From the NCBI GenBank assembly GCA_021851525.1, contig JAJZDA010000007.1, positions 1 through 44,125 on the forward strand: DNA of 44,125 nt, given 5' to 3'. Positions 26,929 to 35,787 of this stretch are shown piece after piece (position 1 is the stretch's first letter; each line of letters starts with the position of its first letter). Made by a program: the position numbers and the translations under genes. The DNA comes from Actinomycetes bacterium (GTDB lineage: Bacteria > Actinomycetota > Thermoleophilia > Solirubrobacterales > Solirubrobacteraceae). The notes beneath the pieces are model-generated. The model saw only the letters and a program-made list of their open reading frames with translations. It searched no databases and was not told the origin of the DNA.

Positions 26929-27553
26929 CGCGGATCACGTCCTCGACCTCGACGCCGGGCACGTCGAAGTCGGCCGCGATCTCCGCGAAGCTATCCCCGG
27001 CCTTGAAACGATCGACCAGATCTTCGACGCGAGCGCCGCCGTTGACCACCAGCGGTTGGCCGAACGCTTCGCTCGGGTCGACAGTCACGTCGGCGTTGCG
27101 GTAGGCCGGGAGATGAAGCCGCGTGGCCCAACCATCGTCGCCATAGGTGATGCGCTGCAGGTACTCGCGGATCACCTCCGCGAGATGCTCCTGGCCGGTG
27201 CGCACGACGGTCAGCAGCGCGTCATCATCGCTGCTGGCGGCATAGTCGAAGATCAACTCCGCGCCGTCGGTGTATACCCGCCGCGAGGCAAGTGCATGAT
27301 CGAGGCCGATCTCGTCGCTGAGCCTCTTGACGGCGGGCCGGATTCGCTGCATGGGCACGCCCGCTCGGCGGAGGGCACCAAGAACGAACGCCTCGGCAAA
27401 CCCAACGAAGGGGACAGTCGCTTGCCGACCCGCCGAGGGCAGCATGGTCACCAGCGGCGCGCCGTCCTTGGGGCGGGCCCACGCATGAAGGGTCGAGATC
27501 GGCGTCTGCAGGTACGTCGCGCACTCGTGCAGCGTGAACAGCGGGACTGTCAT
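26906..27553 (-). CDS. MerR-like/DUF433-domain antitoxin candidate
   Basis: MTVPLFTLHECATYLQTPISTLHAWAR...; C-terminal GQPLVVNGGARVEDLVDRFKAGDSFAEIAADFDVPGVEVEDVIRVAL; overlaps toxin start. Confidence 0.75.
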   Translation of the reverse strand: MTVPLFTLHECATYLQTPISTLHAWARPKDGAPLVTMLPSAGRQATVPFVGFAEAFVLGALRRAGVPMQRIRPAVKRLSDEIGLDHALASRRVYTDGAELIFDYAASSDDDALLTVVRTGQEHLAEVIREYLQRITYGDDGWATRLHLPAYRNADVTVDPSEAFGQPLVVNGGARVEDLVDRFKAGDSFAEIAADFDVPGVEVEDVIRVALKLPA

Positions 27554-27783
27554 GCGACGGTCGCCGTCGGAAAGCGGGGCGTTTGTGACGAGCGTGCTCA
27601 CAACGATGATCGTATTCCCTGTCGAAGTCGTCTCGGCCGCTACGCGCGGACTTGGGGCGGGCGCTGGATGGCCTTCTTCGAGTTCGGGCAGGATGAATCG
27701 CCAGGTAGGCCCGAACTGGCGGCCGCGGAGGATGCCTCGGCCGGAGCCTGTCAAGCTCGGTGAGACGCTTCCTGTCGTGAATT

Positions 27784-28153
27784 AGTGAGTGGCGGCGGCC
27801 TCCTTCGGCTTGTTGATCCAGGCCGCGGTCGGCAGCGGGGGCGGCGTCGGCGGTTTGCGAACGAATCGCTCGGGGTGGGCGGCGTAGGCAGCGTCGAGAA
27901 CGCCGGCGCGCTGCCCGTGGAGTTGGTCGGCGTGGCCGTGGTGAACGGCCGCTGGGGTCATCAGCCCGATCCCGGAGTGCCTGTGCGCGTGGTTGTACCA
28001 GTCGAAGAACGTGCGGCAGTGACCGCGGGCGTGCTCGATATTGATGAACCTCGTGGGGAACCCGGGCCGGTACTTCAGCGTCTTGAAGTTCGCCTCGGAG
28101 TACGGGTTATCGGTCGACGTGTAGGGCCTGGAATGTGTTTTGGTGATCCCGAG
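27784..28153 (-). pseudogene. IS3-family transposase OrfB, C-terminal part (separated by insertion)
   Basis: Minus strand: ITKTHSRPYTSTDNPYSEANFKTLKYRPGFPTRF...FFDWYNHAHRHSGIGLMTPAAVHHGHAD... Confidence 0.9.
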
Positions 28154-28158
28154 CGGCG

Positions 28159-28626
28159 TTGTGTCGCACTACTCATGTTGTCGATGTTCTGCCGGAGCGG
28201 GTTCGATTGGTCGCCGCTCCGGGCGATTTGCGTGATGTCGAGCTCGAGGTGTTGGGGTGGCGCACTGAGGCCGGCGAGACCGCGCTGATCTGCCGGCTGA
28301 TCGACGGGAGTTCGGGGACGATTCCGGCGCGGTGGACTGATCTGCCAGCGCGGCGGTCGGCGGAGCGTCCGCTGCGGGTGATCGGAACGCCGGCGGCGTG
28401 GCGGCTGCTGGGCGAGCGGCTGGACGGCCTGCGGGCGCGCTGTCCGGGGCGAGGTCGAGCCTCCAGCGGAAACGGAGGTGTCGATGTCCGGACAGTTGGC
28501 GTTGATGACGGGCGGGACGGTCGTGGCGGCGGCGGTGTGGGAGACGCTGCCAGCCGAGGCGCAGCGGGAGGTCGCGGTTCGGCTGGCGCGGCTGGTCGCG
28601 CGGCTGGTGGAGGCTCAGCGCGATGA
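28159..28626 (+). CDS. small accessory protein of recombinase element (N-terminal part convincing; 3' part uncertain)
   Basis: TTHVVDVLPERVRLVAAPGDLRDVELEVLGWRTEAGETALICRLIDGSSGTIPARWTDLPARR; resembles small DUF5372-like partners of recombinases. Confidence 0.5.
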   Translation: MCRTTHVVDVLPERVRLVAAPGDLRDVELEVLGWRTEAGETALICRLIDGSSGTIPARWTDLPARRSAERPLRVIGTPAAWRLLGERLDGLRARCPGRGRASSGNGGVDVRTVGVDDGRDGRGGGGVGDAASRGAAGGRGSAGAAGRAAGGGSAR

Positions 28627-28630
28627 GTGA
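28484..28630 (+). CDS. 48-aa accessory protein preceding recombinase
   Basis: MSGQLALMTGGTVVAAAVWETLPAEAQREVAVRLARLVARLVEAQRDE*, stop overlaps recombinase start. Confidence 0.6.
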   Translation: MSGQLALMTGGTVVAAAVWETLPAEAQREVAVRLARLVARLVEAQRDE

Positions 28631-30824
28631 GCTTCAGAAGGTCACCGAGGAGCACCGGCGCCGACGCGCGGTGGTGTATGTCCGTCAGTCGTCGGTCGGG
28701 CAGGTCGAGCGAAACACCGAGTCCGCGGCCAGGCAGTACGCGCTTCGCGAGCGAGCGGTCGAGCTCGGCTGGCCGGCGGGCTCGGTCGCGGTCGTCGACG
28801 AGGACACCGGCCGCTCCGGCGCGAGCAGCGACGGGCGGCTCGGGTTCAAGGAACTCGTCGCCGAAGTCGGCCTCGGCCATGTCGGGCTGATCCTGGCGCT
28901 GGAGACCTCGCGCTTGGCGCGCTGCTCGGCGGACTGGCACCGCCTGCTTGATCTGTGCGCCCTGACCGGCACGCTGATCGCCGACGCCGACGGTGTGTAC
29001 TCGCCTCAGGACTTCAACGACCGGCTGCTGCTCGGGTTGAAGGGCACGATGAGCGAGGCCGAGCTGCACTTCATCCGCGCCCGGCTCGTCGGCGGACTGC
29101 GCAACAAGGCCGCACGCGGAGAGCTGCGACTGCCGCTACCGGTCGGACTTGACCGCGATGACGACGATCAGATCGTGCTGTGCCCCGACGAGCAGGTCCG
29201 GCACGCGATCGACCGTGTGTTCGCGCTCTGGCGAGCGCTCGGCTCCGCGCGCCAGGTCGCACTGGAGCTGATCGCCGAGGGCCAGCAGCTGCCCGCGCGG
29301 ACGATCGGGCAGCGCCGGATCCGATGGCGGCCCGCGAGCTATACGGCCGTGCACCACTTCCTGACCAACCCGGCGTATGCCGGTGCGTTCGTGTTCGGCC
29401 GCCAGCGCGTCGTCAAGCGCGTCGACGAGCACGGCGAGGTGCGTGTCGGCCGGGTCGACGTGCCGCTGGAGGAGTGGTCTGTCTGCCTACCCGATCACCA
29501 TCCCGGCTATGTCAGCTGGGATGAGTACCTCGCCACCCGAGAGCGGCTGCGAGCGAACGTGAGACCACGCGGCGAAGGTGGCGGCGCTGCGCGCGAGGGC
29601 GGCGCGCTGCTGCAGGGGCTGGTGCGTTGCGGACGATGCGGGCGCAAGATGCAGGTCGCGTACTCAGGCACCAGCGGCAAGGTCGGCCGCTACGCGTGCG
29701 TTCGCGGGCGCGACTTCCACGCGACCGGGCAGGCATGTCAGTCACTGGGCGCGGCACGACTGGACCGGGCGATCGCCGACGCGTTCCTCGAGGCGGCCGC
29801 GCCGGCTGCGATCACGGCGACCGCCGGCGCGATCGGTGAGCTCGAGGCCCAGCACGAGCAACGTCTGGCCGGTCAGCGGCTCGCGGTCGAACGCGCGCAA
29901 TACGAGGCGGACCGCGCGCGGCGGAAGTTCGACGCGTGCGAACCGGAGAACCGGCTCGTCGGCCGCACCCTCGAGCACGCCCTCGAGCAAGCGTTATCCG
30001 ATCTCGAACGCGAGCACGGCAGACTCGCTCAGGTCGAACGCGCCCGCCCGGTCGCGCTGAGCGATCAGGAGCGGGACGCGCTCGCCCGGCTCGCGTGCGA
30101 CCTGCCCCGACTGTGGGCCGCTCCAGCGACCACCGACCGGGATCGCAAAGAGCTGCTGCGCACGCTGATCAGCGAGGTGATCATCACCGCGCATCGCGAC
30201 GAGCGCCGCGCTGACGTCGAGGTGCAGTGGGAAGGCGGCGCGCGGACCGAACTGCGCGTCCCGCTCCGAGTGCCCGGCAAGCTCCAGCAGGACCGCACCG
30301 CCGAGGACACGGTGGAGCTGATCCGCCGTCTCGCCGAGCACCAGTCCGACCGGCAGATCGCCGGGATCCTCGGCCGCCAGGGACGGAAGACCGGTACCGG
30401 CCTGCCGTTCACCGAGGCGCGCGTCCGCGGCGTGCGCAGACGAGCCGGCATCCCGACCGGCCCAGCACCGGACCCCGCCGGCGAGCTGCTGACCATCGAG
30501 CAGGCGATGAGCGAGCTCGGTGTCTCCACGCACACGATCCGCCGCTGGATCAACACCGGGCTGCTGCCCGCCGAGCAGACCACTCCTGGGGCGCCGTGGC
30601 GGATCCGGCTCACGGACGAGATCCGCGCCCGGTTCGTCCCGGATATCCCCGACGGCTACGTACCGCTCGCCGAGGCCGCCAAGCGCCTCGGGTGCGCCAG
30701 GCAGACCGTGTTGCACAAGGTCCAACGCGGGGAGCTGGAGGCGATCCACGTCACCAACGGTCAGCGAAAAGGCCTCAGAATCAAGGTTTCAGACGCGCCG
30801 TTGGACCTACTTGTCAACCAGTGA
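28623..30824 (+). CDS. large serine recombinase with C-terminal MerR-like HTH tail
   Basis: AVVYVRQSSVGQVERNTESAARQYALRERA, LILALETSRLARCSADWHRLLDLCAL, zinc-ribbon CGRCGRKM; tail SELGVSTHTIRRWINTGLLPAEQ. Confidence 0.95.
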   Translation: MSELQKVTEEHRRRRAVVYVRQSSVGQVERNTESAARQYALRERAVELGWPAGSVAVVDEDTGRSGASSDGRLGFKELVAEVGLGHVGLILALETSRLARCSADWHRLLDLCALTGTLIADADGVYSPQDFNDRLLLGLKGTMSEAELHFIRARLVGGLRNKAARGELRLPLPVGLDRDDDDQIVLCPDEQVRHAIDRVFALWRALGSARQVALELIAEGQQLPARTIGQRRIRWRPASYTAVHHFLTNPAYAGAFVFGRQRVVKRVDEHGEVRVGRVDVPLEEWSVCLPDHHPGYVSWDEYLATRERLRANVRPRGEGGGAAREGGALLQGLVRCGRCGRKMQVAYSGTSGKVGRYACVRGRDFHATGQACQSLGAARLDRAIADAFLEAAAPAAITATAGAIGELEAQHEQRLAGQRLAVERAQYEADRARRKFDACEPENRLVGRTLEHALEQALSDLEREHGRLAQVERARPVALSDQERDALARLACDLPRLWAAPATTDRDRKELLRTLISEVIITAHRDERRADVEVQWEGGARTELRVPLRVPGKLQQDRTAEDTVELIRRLAEHQSDRQIAGILGRQGRKTGTGLPFTEARVRGVRRRAGIPTGPAPDPAGELLTIEQAMSELGVSTHTIRRWINTGLLPAEQTTPGAPWRIRLTDEIRARFVPDIPDGYVPLAEAAKRLGCARQTVLHKVQRGELEAIHVTNGQRKGLRIKVSDAPLDLLVNQ

Positions 30825-30855
30825 CCCCGGAGGTGCACTGTGAACCAGCCCCGAG

Positions 30856-31494
30856 GTCAGCCAGCAGGAACGCGAGCGGTTTGGAGCGCATCGGCCCGCC
30901 ACGGTCGGCGTGCTACGTCAGGATCCTGGGCTTGATCTGCTGCTGACCAGCAGCCTGCTCGATCAGCTCGCTGGCGATCGGGCCGGTCTCGCGGTACTGC
31001 ACCGTCCACGCCACGACGTAACGGGAGAACACGTCCAGCATCACATACAGGTAGTAGTAGGTCCACTTCGCCGGCCCCTTCAGCTTGCTCACGTCCCAGG
31101 ACCACAGCTCGTTCGGGCGCTCCGCGAGCAGCTCCGGTTTCGCGTAGGCCGGGTGGGTGAGCTGGTGGCGGCGGTCCCGGACACCGCCGTGCTGACCGCG
31201 GAGCAGCCGGTACATCGTGCTCGGCGAGCACAGGTACGTGCCCTCGTCCAGCAACGTCGCCCAGGTCTCCTCCGGCGAGGTGTCGACAAACCGGTCGGAG
31301 TGGAGCGTGTCGAGCACTCGCTGGCGCTCAGGCTCGGTGAGCGCCCTGTCCGGCGTCGCCCGCGGCCTGGGCGCCCGCGGTTCAGGCGGCCGGCGACGGC
31401 GGTAGATCGTCGCCGGGGAGACACCACCGACAGCCCGACATGCAGGACGGGTGCCGATGATCGGCGTCAACTTCTCAACTGTCTGCTCGATCAT
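30856..31494 (-). pseudogene. IS3-family OrfB, N-terminal/catalytic part, with in-frame TAG (30913-30915)
   Basis: ELWSWDVSKLKGPAKWTYYYLYVMLDVFSRYVVAW...QQQIKPRILT*HADRGGPMRSKPLAFLLADLG. Confidence 0.9.
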
Positions 31495-31997
31495 CGCTCG
31501 GTGCTCCCGTCCGCGCTGCCCGTACCGAGCTCCGAGAGCAGCGCTGAGAGATTTCCCTGGATCTCGACGACCCGCTTGAGCTTGGACACCTCCGCCTCGG
31601 CCCGCTCCGCGCGGCGCTTGAGCAGCGCGATCTCGGCGTCGCGTTTATCGACCGGTGGGCGACCACGCGGCTTGCCCAGCCCGGCCAGCGCGCCGGCGTC
31701 ACGCTGCTTGCGCCACTCCGTCAGATGCGACGAGTACAGGCCCTCACGGCGCAACAACTCGCCGACCGCGCCCGGCTTCCCGGCCATCGCGTCGGCCTGC
31801 GCCACGATCTTGGCCTTGTACTCCGCTGTGAACGAGCGGCGCTTCGCCCGCTCCACCAACTCAGGGTCCGGTGGGGTAGCAACAGCGCGCCCGCCAGCCC
31901 TGAAGACCAACTCGGCTACGCCTCCCTGGTCTTCAGGGCTGGCGGCAACCTCAACGCTCGGGTGAGTTCCATTCGTACCGACGTCCTGCATGTCCAA
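31491..31997 (-). CDS. IS3-family transposase OrfA
   Basis: RRSFTAEYKAKIVAQADAMAGKPGAVGELLRREGLYSSHLTEWRKQRDAGAL. Confidence 0.9.
   Translation of the reverse strand: MDMQDVGTNGTHPSVEVAASPEDQGGVAELVFRAGGRAVATPPDPELVERAKRRSFTAEYKAKIVAQADAMAGKPGAVGELLRREGLYSSHLTEWRKQRDAGALAGLGKPRGRPPVDKRDAEIALLKRRAERAEAEVSKLKRVVEIQGNLSALLSELGTGSADGSTER
31891..31945. repeat. 19-bp perfect inverted repeat, 17-nt spacer, at the 5' end of IS3 orfA
   Basis: CCGCCAGCCCTGAAGACCA / TGGTCTTCAGGGCTGGCGG. Confidence 0.9.
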
Positions 31998-32243
31998 CGT
32001 GCTCCGTTCTCGCCCTCAAGGTCAGTAATTCCCTGATGCTGAGCGTCTCACCAGACGTTGACAGAGAGGGGACCCGCATTGACCACTCGTGATGTCTCTG
32101 GAGCCGTGCACCGAGAGACGCGGATTGCGCGGCGAGCAGTGGATCCCTGCCCGCCGGATAGTCTTCGCGCGCGGGTCCCCTGAAATCTCCGTGCCCCTCC
32201 CGGACAGGTAGAGGGCAAGTCCCTTTCGCCGGAGAGGATCACG

Positions 32244-32786
32244 ATGGCACAAGACGTAGCGCGCGAGACGCGTTTTGGTCAGCTGTATGAGCAGCACTTT
32301 GAGGCCGTGCGTCGGTTCGTGTGGCGTCGCGGGCCGCTTAGTGCCGATGATGTGACTGCCGAGACGTTCTTAGTGGCTTGGCGGCGGCTTGACGATGTGC
32401 CTGCGAACGCGTTGCCGTGGCTGATCGCGGTTGCGCGGAACACACTGCTAAACGAGCGCAGGCGGGCGCGGCGCCAGGTTGCCGTGAGCGATCGGCTCGC
32501 TGCCGAACCGGTACACGTCGCTGACCCGTCCGATGCCAGTGGCTCAGATCTGGTCGAGATCGCGCTCGCGGCGTTGGCGGAGCGTGATCGGGAGGTGCTG
32601 CTGCTGTCGGTCTGGGAGGACCTTAACCGTGACGAGATCGCACAGGTCCTCAACTGCTCAAAGGCAAACGTGAGTGTGCGTCTGCACCGCGCTCGTCGTC
32701 GGTTCGCCGAGGAACTCGAGCGCCAGACCCCGCCCGCGAACGCGCAATTACGTCCTGCGACTTTCACTGGAGGTTTCGATGCCTGA
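32244..32786 (+). CDS. ECF-type RNA polymerase sigma factor
   Basis: FGQLYEQHFEAVRRFVWRRGPLSADDVTAETFLVAWRRLDDVP; RDREVLLLSVWEDLNRDEIAQVLNCSKANVSVRLHRARRRF. Confidence 0.94.
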   Translation: MAQDVARETRFGQLYEQHFEAVRRFVWRRGPLSADDVTAETFLVAWRRLDDVPANALPWLIAVARNTLLNERRRARRQVAVSDRLAAEPVHVADPSDASGSDLVEIALAALAERDREVLLLSVWEDLNRDEIAQVLNCSKANVSVRLHRARRRFAEELERQTPPANAQLRPATFTGGFDA

Positions 32787-33960
32787 CATCACGGGCGCTC
32801 TTGAGCGGCTCCATCAGGACGATCCGGCTACGGGTCTGTCCCCGCTCTCAGCCACCGAGCGTGACGCAATCCGCGATCGAATCGTCGCGGGCGACCCCAC
32901 GCACCAGGCAACGCAACCGCTGCGCCCTCGGCAGCGCCGGTGGGGCACCACTGTCCGTCATGGGCGCCTACTGGCTGTGGCGGCCGTACTAACGGTCGGC
33001 GGTGGTGTAGCAGCAGCGGCGATCCTCGATCAGGGCACCACCACGCTCGTCGCGCACGGCCTGTCGTGCATCTCCGGCACCAACAACAACGCCGCGGTCG
33101 ACGCCTACGACGTCCCGCAAAATGGCGACAGCCCGACGGCGGCGTGCGCTCCCGTGATCGGCGTGCCTGCAACCAGCTTGGTCGCATGCGCCAAGCCGGA
33201 CGCCGGAGTGATCGTTTATGAGGCCGACAGCGACTCTGCCAGTCAATGTAGATCCCTCGGATTGGCCTCACTGCCGACGGACTACACGGCGGCGATCACT
33301 CAGATCCACGCCCTCGAACAGGCCCTGACGGCCGATTACAACAAGTCCGATTGCACACCACCCAACCAACTTGCGCAGGACGCGAACGCAGACCTACAGC
33401 GACTCGGCTTCATCGGCTGGCGAGCCGCGATCGACACAAGCAGCGCAGTCGGCGCAGAGTTCGCCGGGCCCTGCGGCGAGTTCCCCGCCGCCGGGGCGTC
33501 GATCTCAACTGCGACTGCCGCACTCGAGGCCTCCAACCACACCGTGATGATCGAGATCGGTGCACCCCGATCGATCCTGCAACTTGCTGAGAGCACCACC
33601 GAGCCGATCATCAACGCCAGCGGTGACCAGTGCTACACGCTCGCAGGCGCACAACAGCTAGTACGGGACATGCTCAACAAGGCCGCCGGGCGTACCGTGC
33701 CTGTGAAGTTCGCAGTGACACGAGAAGCGGCGAACACCACCGCCATGGGTGGACTGGGAGGCGACGGACGGCAGACCTACTACGACCAGGGCTGCACGAT
33801 CGTCGCAAGCCTCGGTACCGCACCAGACGGCCAGACCTTCATGGTCCTCCTGCAGAACAGTGATGGCAGCCCGGCCGACAACACCGGAAGCTCAGCCCAT
33901 CCGCTCAGCCCGTGGGGCGCCCCAGCGAGCGCGTTCCAATCCGACCTGACCAACGGCTAA
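32779..33960 (+). CDS. single-TM protein coupled to ECF sigma factor (anti-sigma-like/secreted domain)
   Basis: ATG overlaps sigma stop; N-terminal cytosolic region, TM LLAVAAVLTVGGGVAAAAIL, Cys-containing extracytoplasmic domain. Confidence 0.7.
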   Translation: MPDITGALERLHQDDPATGLSPLSATERDAIRDRIVAGDPTHQATQPLRPRQRRWGTTVRHGRLLAVAAVLTVGGGVAAAAILDQGTTTLVAHGLSCISGTNNNAAVDAYDVPQNGDSPTAACAPVIGVPATSLVACAKPDAGVIVYEADSDSASQCRSLGLASLPTDYTAAITQIHALEQALTADYNKSDCTPPNQLAQDANADLQRLGFIGWRAAIDTSSAVGAEFAGPCGEFPAAGASISTATAALEASNHTVMIEIGAPRSILQLAESTTEPIINASGDQCYTLAGAQQLVRDMLNKAAGRTVPVKFAVTREAANTTAMGGLGGDGRQTYYDQGCTIVASLGTAPDGQTFMVLLQNSDGSPADNTGSSAHPLSPWGAPASAFQSDLTNG

Positions 33961-34197
33961 AGACTCAAACCGCGGTGCGTGAGGTGGCATGTACCCGCCC
34001 GTCACCACACGCGGTCGCGCTCCAAACAATTCCTGTCCTCGACGAGCCTAGTCGCCGCGGCACGTCCTCGACCCGACTGGTGGAGCCGCAATCACCTGCA
34101 TCGCTCGCTGGACAGGCATCTTGCCGACGGCGTCGAGCCACCTCCAATGCGCGGGATCCGGGCAGGATGCTCGAGAAGCTTGAGCTGTCCGGATACC

Positions 34198-34896
34198 GTG
34201 TCGGTCGTGTCTGTCAGTGAGAGCAACCCATCGGCTGTTCCGCGCGAGCTTCGGTGTGGGGTTGCTGCCGGGCCGGTGTTCGTGGGTGGCTTTGCCGTGA
34301 TCGGGGCCGGACGTACTGGCTACGACTGGCGTCGCCACGCTGTGAGCTCGCTGGCGGCAGGTCGTGGCGGCTGGCCGCAGCGCGGGAACTTCGTGCTCGT
34401 CGGCGCGCTCTACTGCATCGCGGCGGACGGGCTGGCGCGGACCATGATTCGGACGGGCCTGCCGCGCGTGGTTCCCGCGGTTGTGTTCGGGGTCGGGGCA
34501 GGACTTATCGGCTCGGGCGTGTTCGTAACCGACCCGGTCGCTGGATTCCCGCCGGATGAGCATCACGCCGACGAGGCTTGCTCGCCGCGAGCCGAACCGA
34601 CACTGCACGGCAAGTTGCACAATCTCTGTGCCATCCCGATCTTCGTCGGCACACCCGTCGCCGCGATGAGCTGCGCGGTGGTCGGGGCGCACAAGGCGGA
34701 CTATCGCTGGGCTTTGTACTCGGCAGGGTCAGCAGTGGCTATGTCCGGTGCGTTTGTTCTGTTCGCCCGGGCGTTTGGGACGGCGGGCCACGCCGGCATG
34801 GGAGGCTTCTGGCAGCGCGTGTCGATCGCGACCGGGTTCGGATGGCTCAGCGCGCTATCACTTCGAGCGTTGATCTCGTCCCGGGCCGCTTCCTAG
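34198..34896 (+). CDS. DUF998-like membrane protein
   Basis: DWRRHAVSSLAAGRGGWPQRGNFVLVGALY; GSGVFVTDPVAGFPP. Confidence 0.75.
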   Translation: MSVVSVSESNPSAVPRELRCGVAAGPVFVGGFAVIGAGRTGYDWRRHAVSSLAAGRGGWPQRGNFVLVGALYCIAADGLARTMIRTGLPRVVPAVVFGVGAGLIGSGVFVTDPVAGFPPDEHHADEACSPRAEPTLHGKLHNLCAIPIFVGTPVAAMSCAVVGAHKADYRWALYSAGSAVAMSGAFVLFARAFGTAGHAGMGGFWQRVSIATGFGWLSALSLRALISSRAAS

Positions 34897-35012
34897 GGCG
34901 GGCCGTCGGCCATGCCGGGGTAGCTCGCCGCGGGGAACTCATCAGACCCGCATCCGTCGCCGCACGTACATCCTCGGATCGCGGGCTCCGCTCTCGCTTT
35001 GCGCGGAAGGCG

Positions 35013-35420
35013 CTACCGGTGTCCGGGCGGGCAGCCGCGGTGTACTTGCCTGCTGATTCGCTTCAGCTTCTCGTCGAGGGTGAGAAGGTCCGCGTCGCTG
35101 ACGAGCGCAGTGGCGAGTGACATCGCGTCGGGGAGTCGCAGGGATGCATGCGCGGCACGGAGCTCCGCGGCTCGGCGAGCGATCGCCCGGTCCACGGTGA
35201 CGAACCGAACGCCAGCCGCATCAAGGAAGCCGTCTACCGTGGCCGCGGATCCATTTTGGAGCGGTCGAACGATCACCTCGGCGTAGACTGTCGCGCCCAC
35301 GAGCAACTCGTCACCGGCCGTCAGTCGCGGGCGAAGCTCTTCGATGGCCGGCTCGTGCTGTACGTCTCCGGGATCCAGAAACGCGATCAGCAGGTCAGCG
35401 TCGAGCGCTACGCGCGCCAC
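35013..35420 (-). CDS. vapC: PIN-domain VapC-like toxin
   Basis: MARVALDADLLIAFLDPGDVQHEPA...LRLPDAMSLATALVSDADLLTLDEKL. Confidence 0.88.
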   Translation of the reverse strand: MARVALDADLLIAFLDPGDVQHEPAIEELRPRLTAGDELLVGATVYAEVIVRPLQNGSAATVDGFLDAAGVRFVTVDRAIARRAAELRAAHASLRLPDAMSLATALVSDADLLTLDEKLKRISRQVHRGCPPGHR

Positions 35421-35629
35421 TCGTCCCGAAGCTGGTCAAGGTAACCGGGCGGGTAGGTCCCCGCCGGCAGGCTCCCGGCGTACCGGTCGATCACGTCTTC
35501 GGCGCGCTCGACCTCGATGCGGCCGCGACCGACGACACGGATCACGACCTCGTCCCCGGCCTCAAGGCCCGCATCCTCGAGCACTCGGACGGGCAACGTG
35601 ACCTGATGCTTGCTGGACACCTTGCTCAT
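35408..35629 (-). CDS. AbrB/MazE-type antitoxin
   Basis: MSKVSSKHQVTLPVRVLEDAGLEAGDEVVIRVVGRGRIEVER; overlaps vapC. Confidence 0.88.
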   Translation of the reverse strand: MSKVSSKHQVTLPVRVLEDAGLEAGDEVVIRVVGRGRIEVERAEDVIDRYAGSLPAGTYPPGYLDQLRDEWRA

Positions 35630-35787
35630 CCTTTACGAGGCTACCAATTCGTAAAGTGGCCGGGCGGTCCCTGCTTTGCTCCTCCCACACCTCCGAGTCT
35701 CGCGTTGCGCGGACATCAGGTGATCCCGTGGCGGCGCTCGCCGGAGGGTCTTGTCGTAGTTGGGAGATGCGCTCGAGGCTGGGCCGG

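Larger units (their letters stand above)
28148..30855. mobile_element. 2.7 kb serine-recombinase element inserted in IS3 orfB
   Basis: CCCGAG core present at both ends (28148-28153, 30850-30855); joining the flanks restores ...ADLGITKTHSRPYTSTDNP. Confidence 0.85.
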
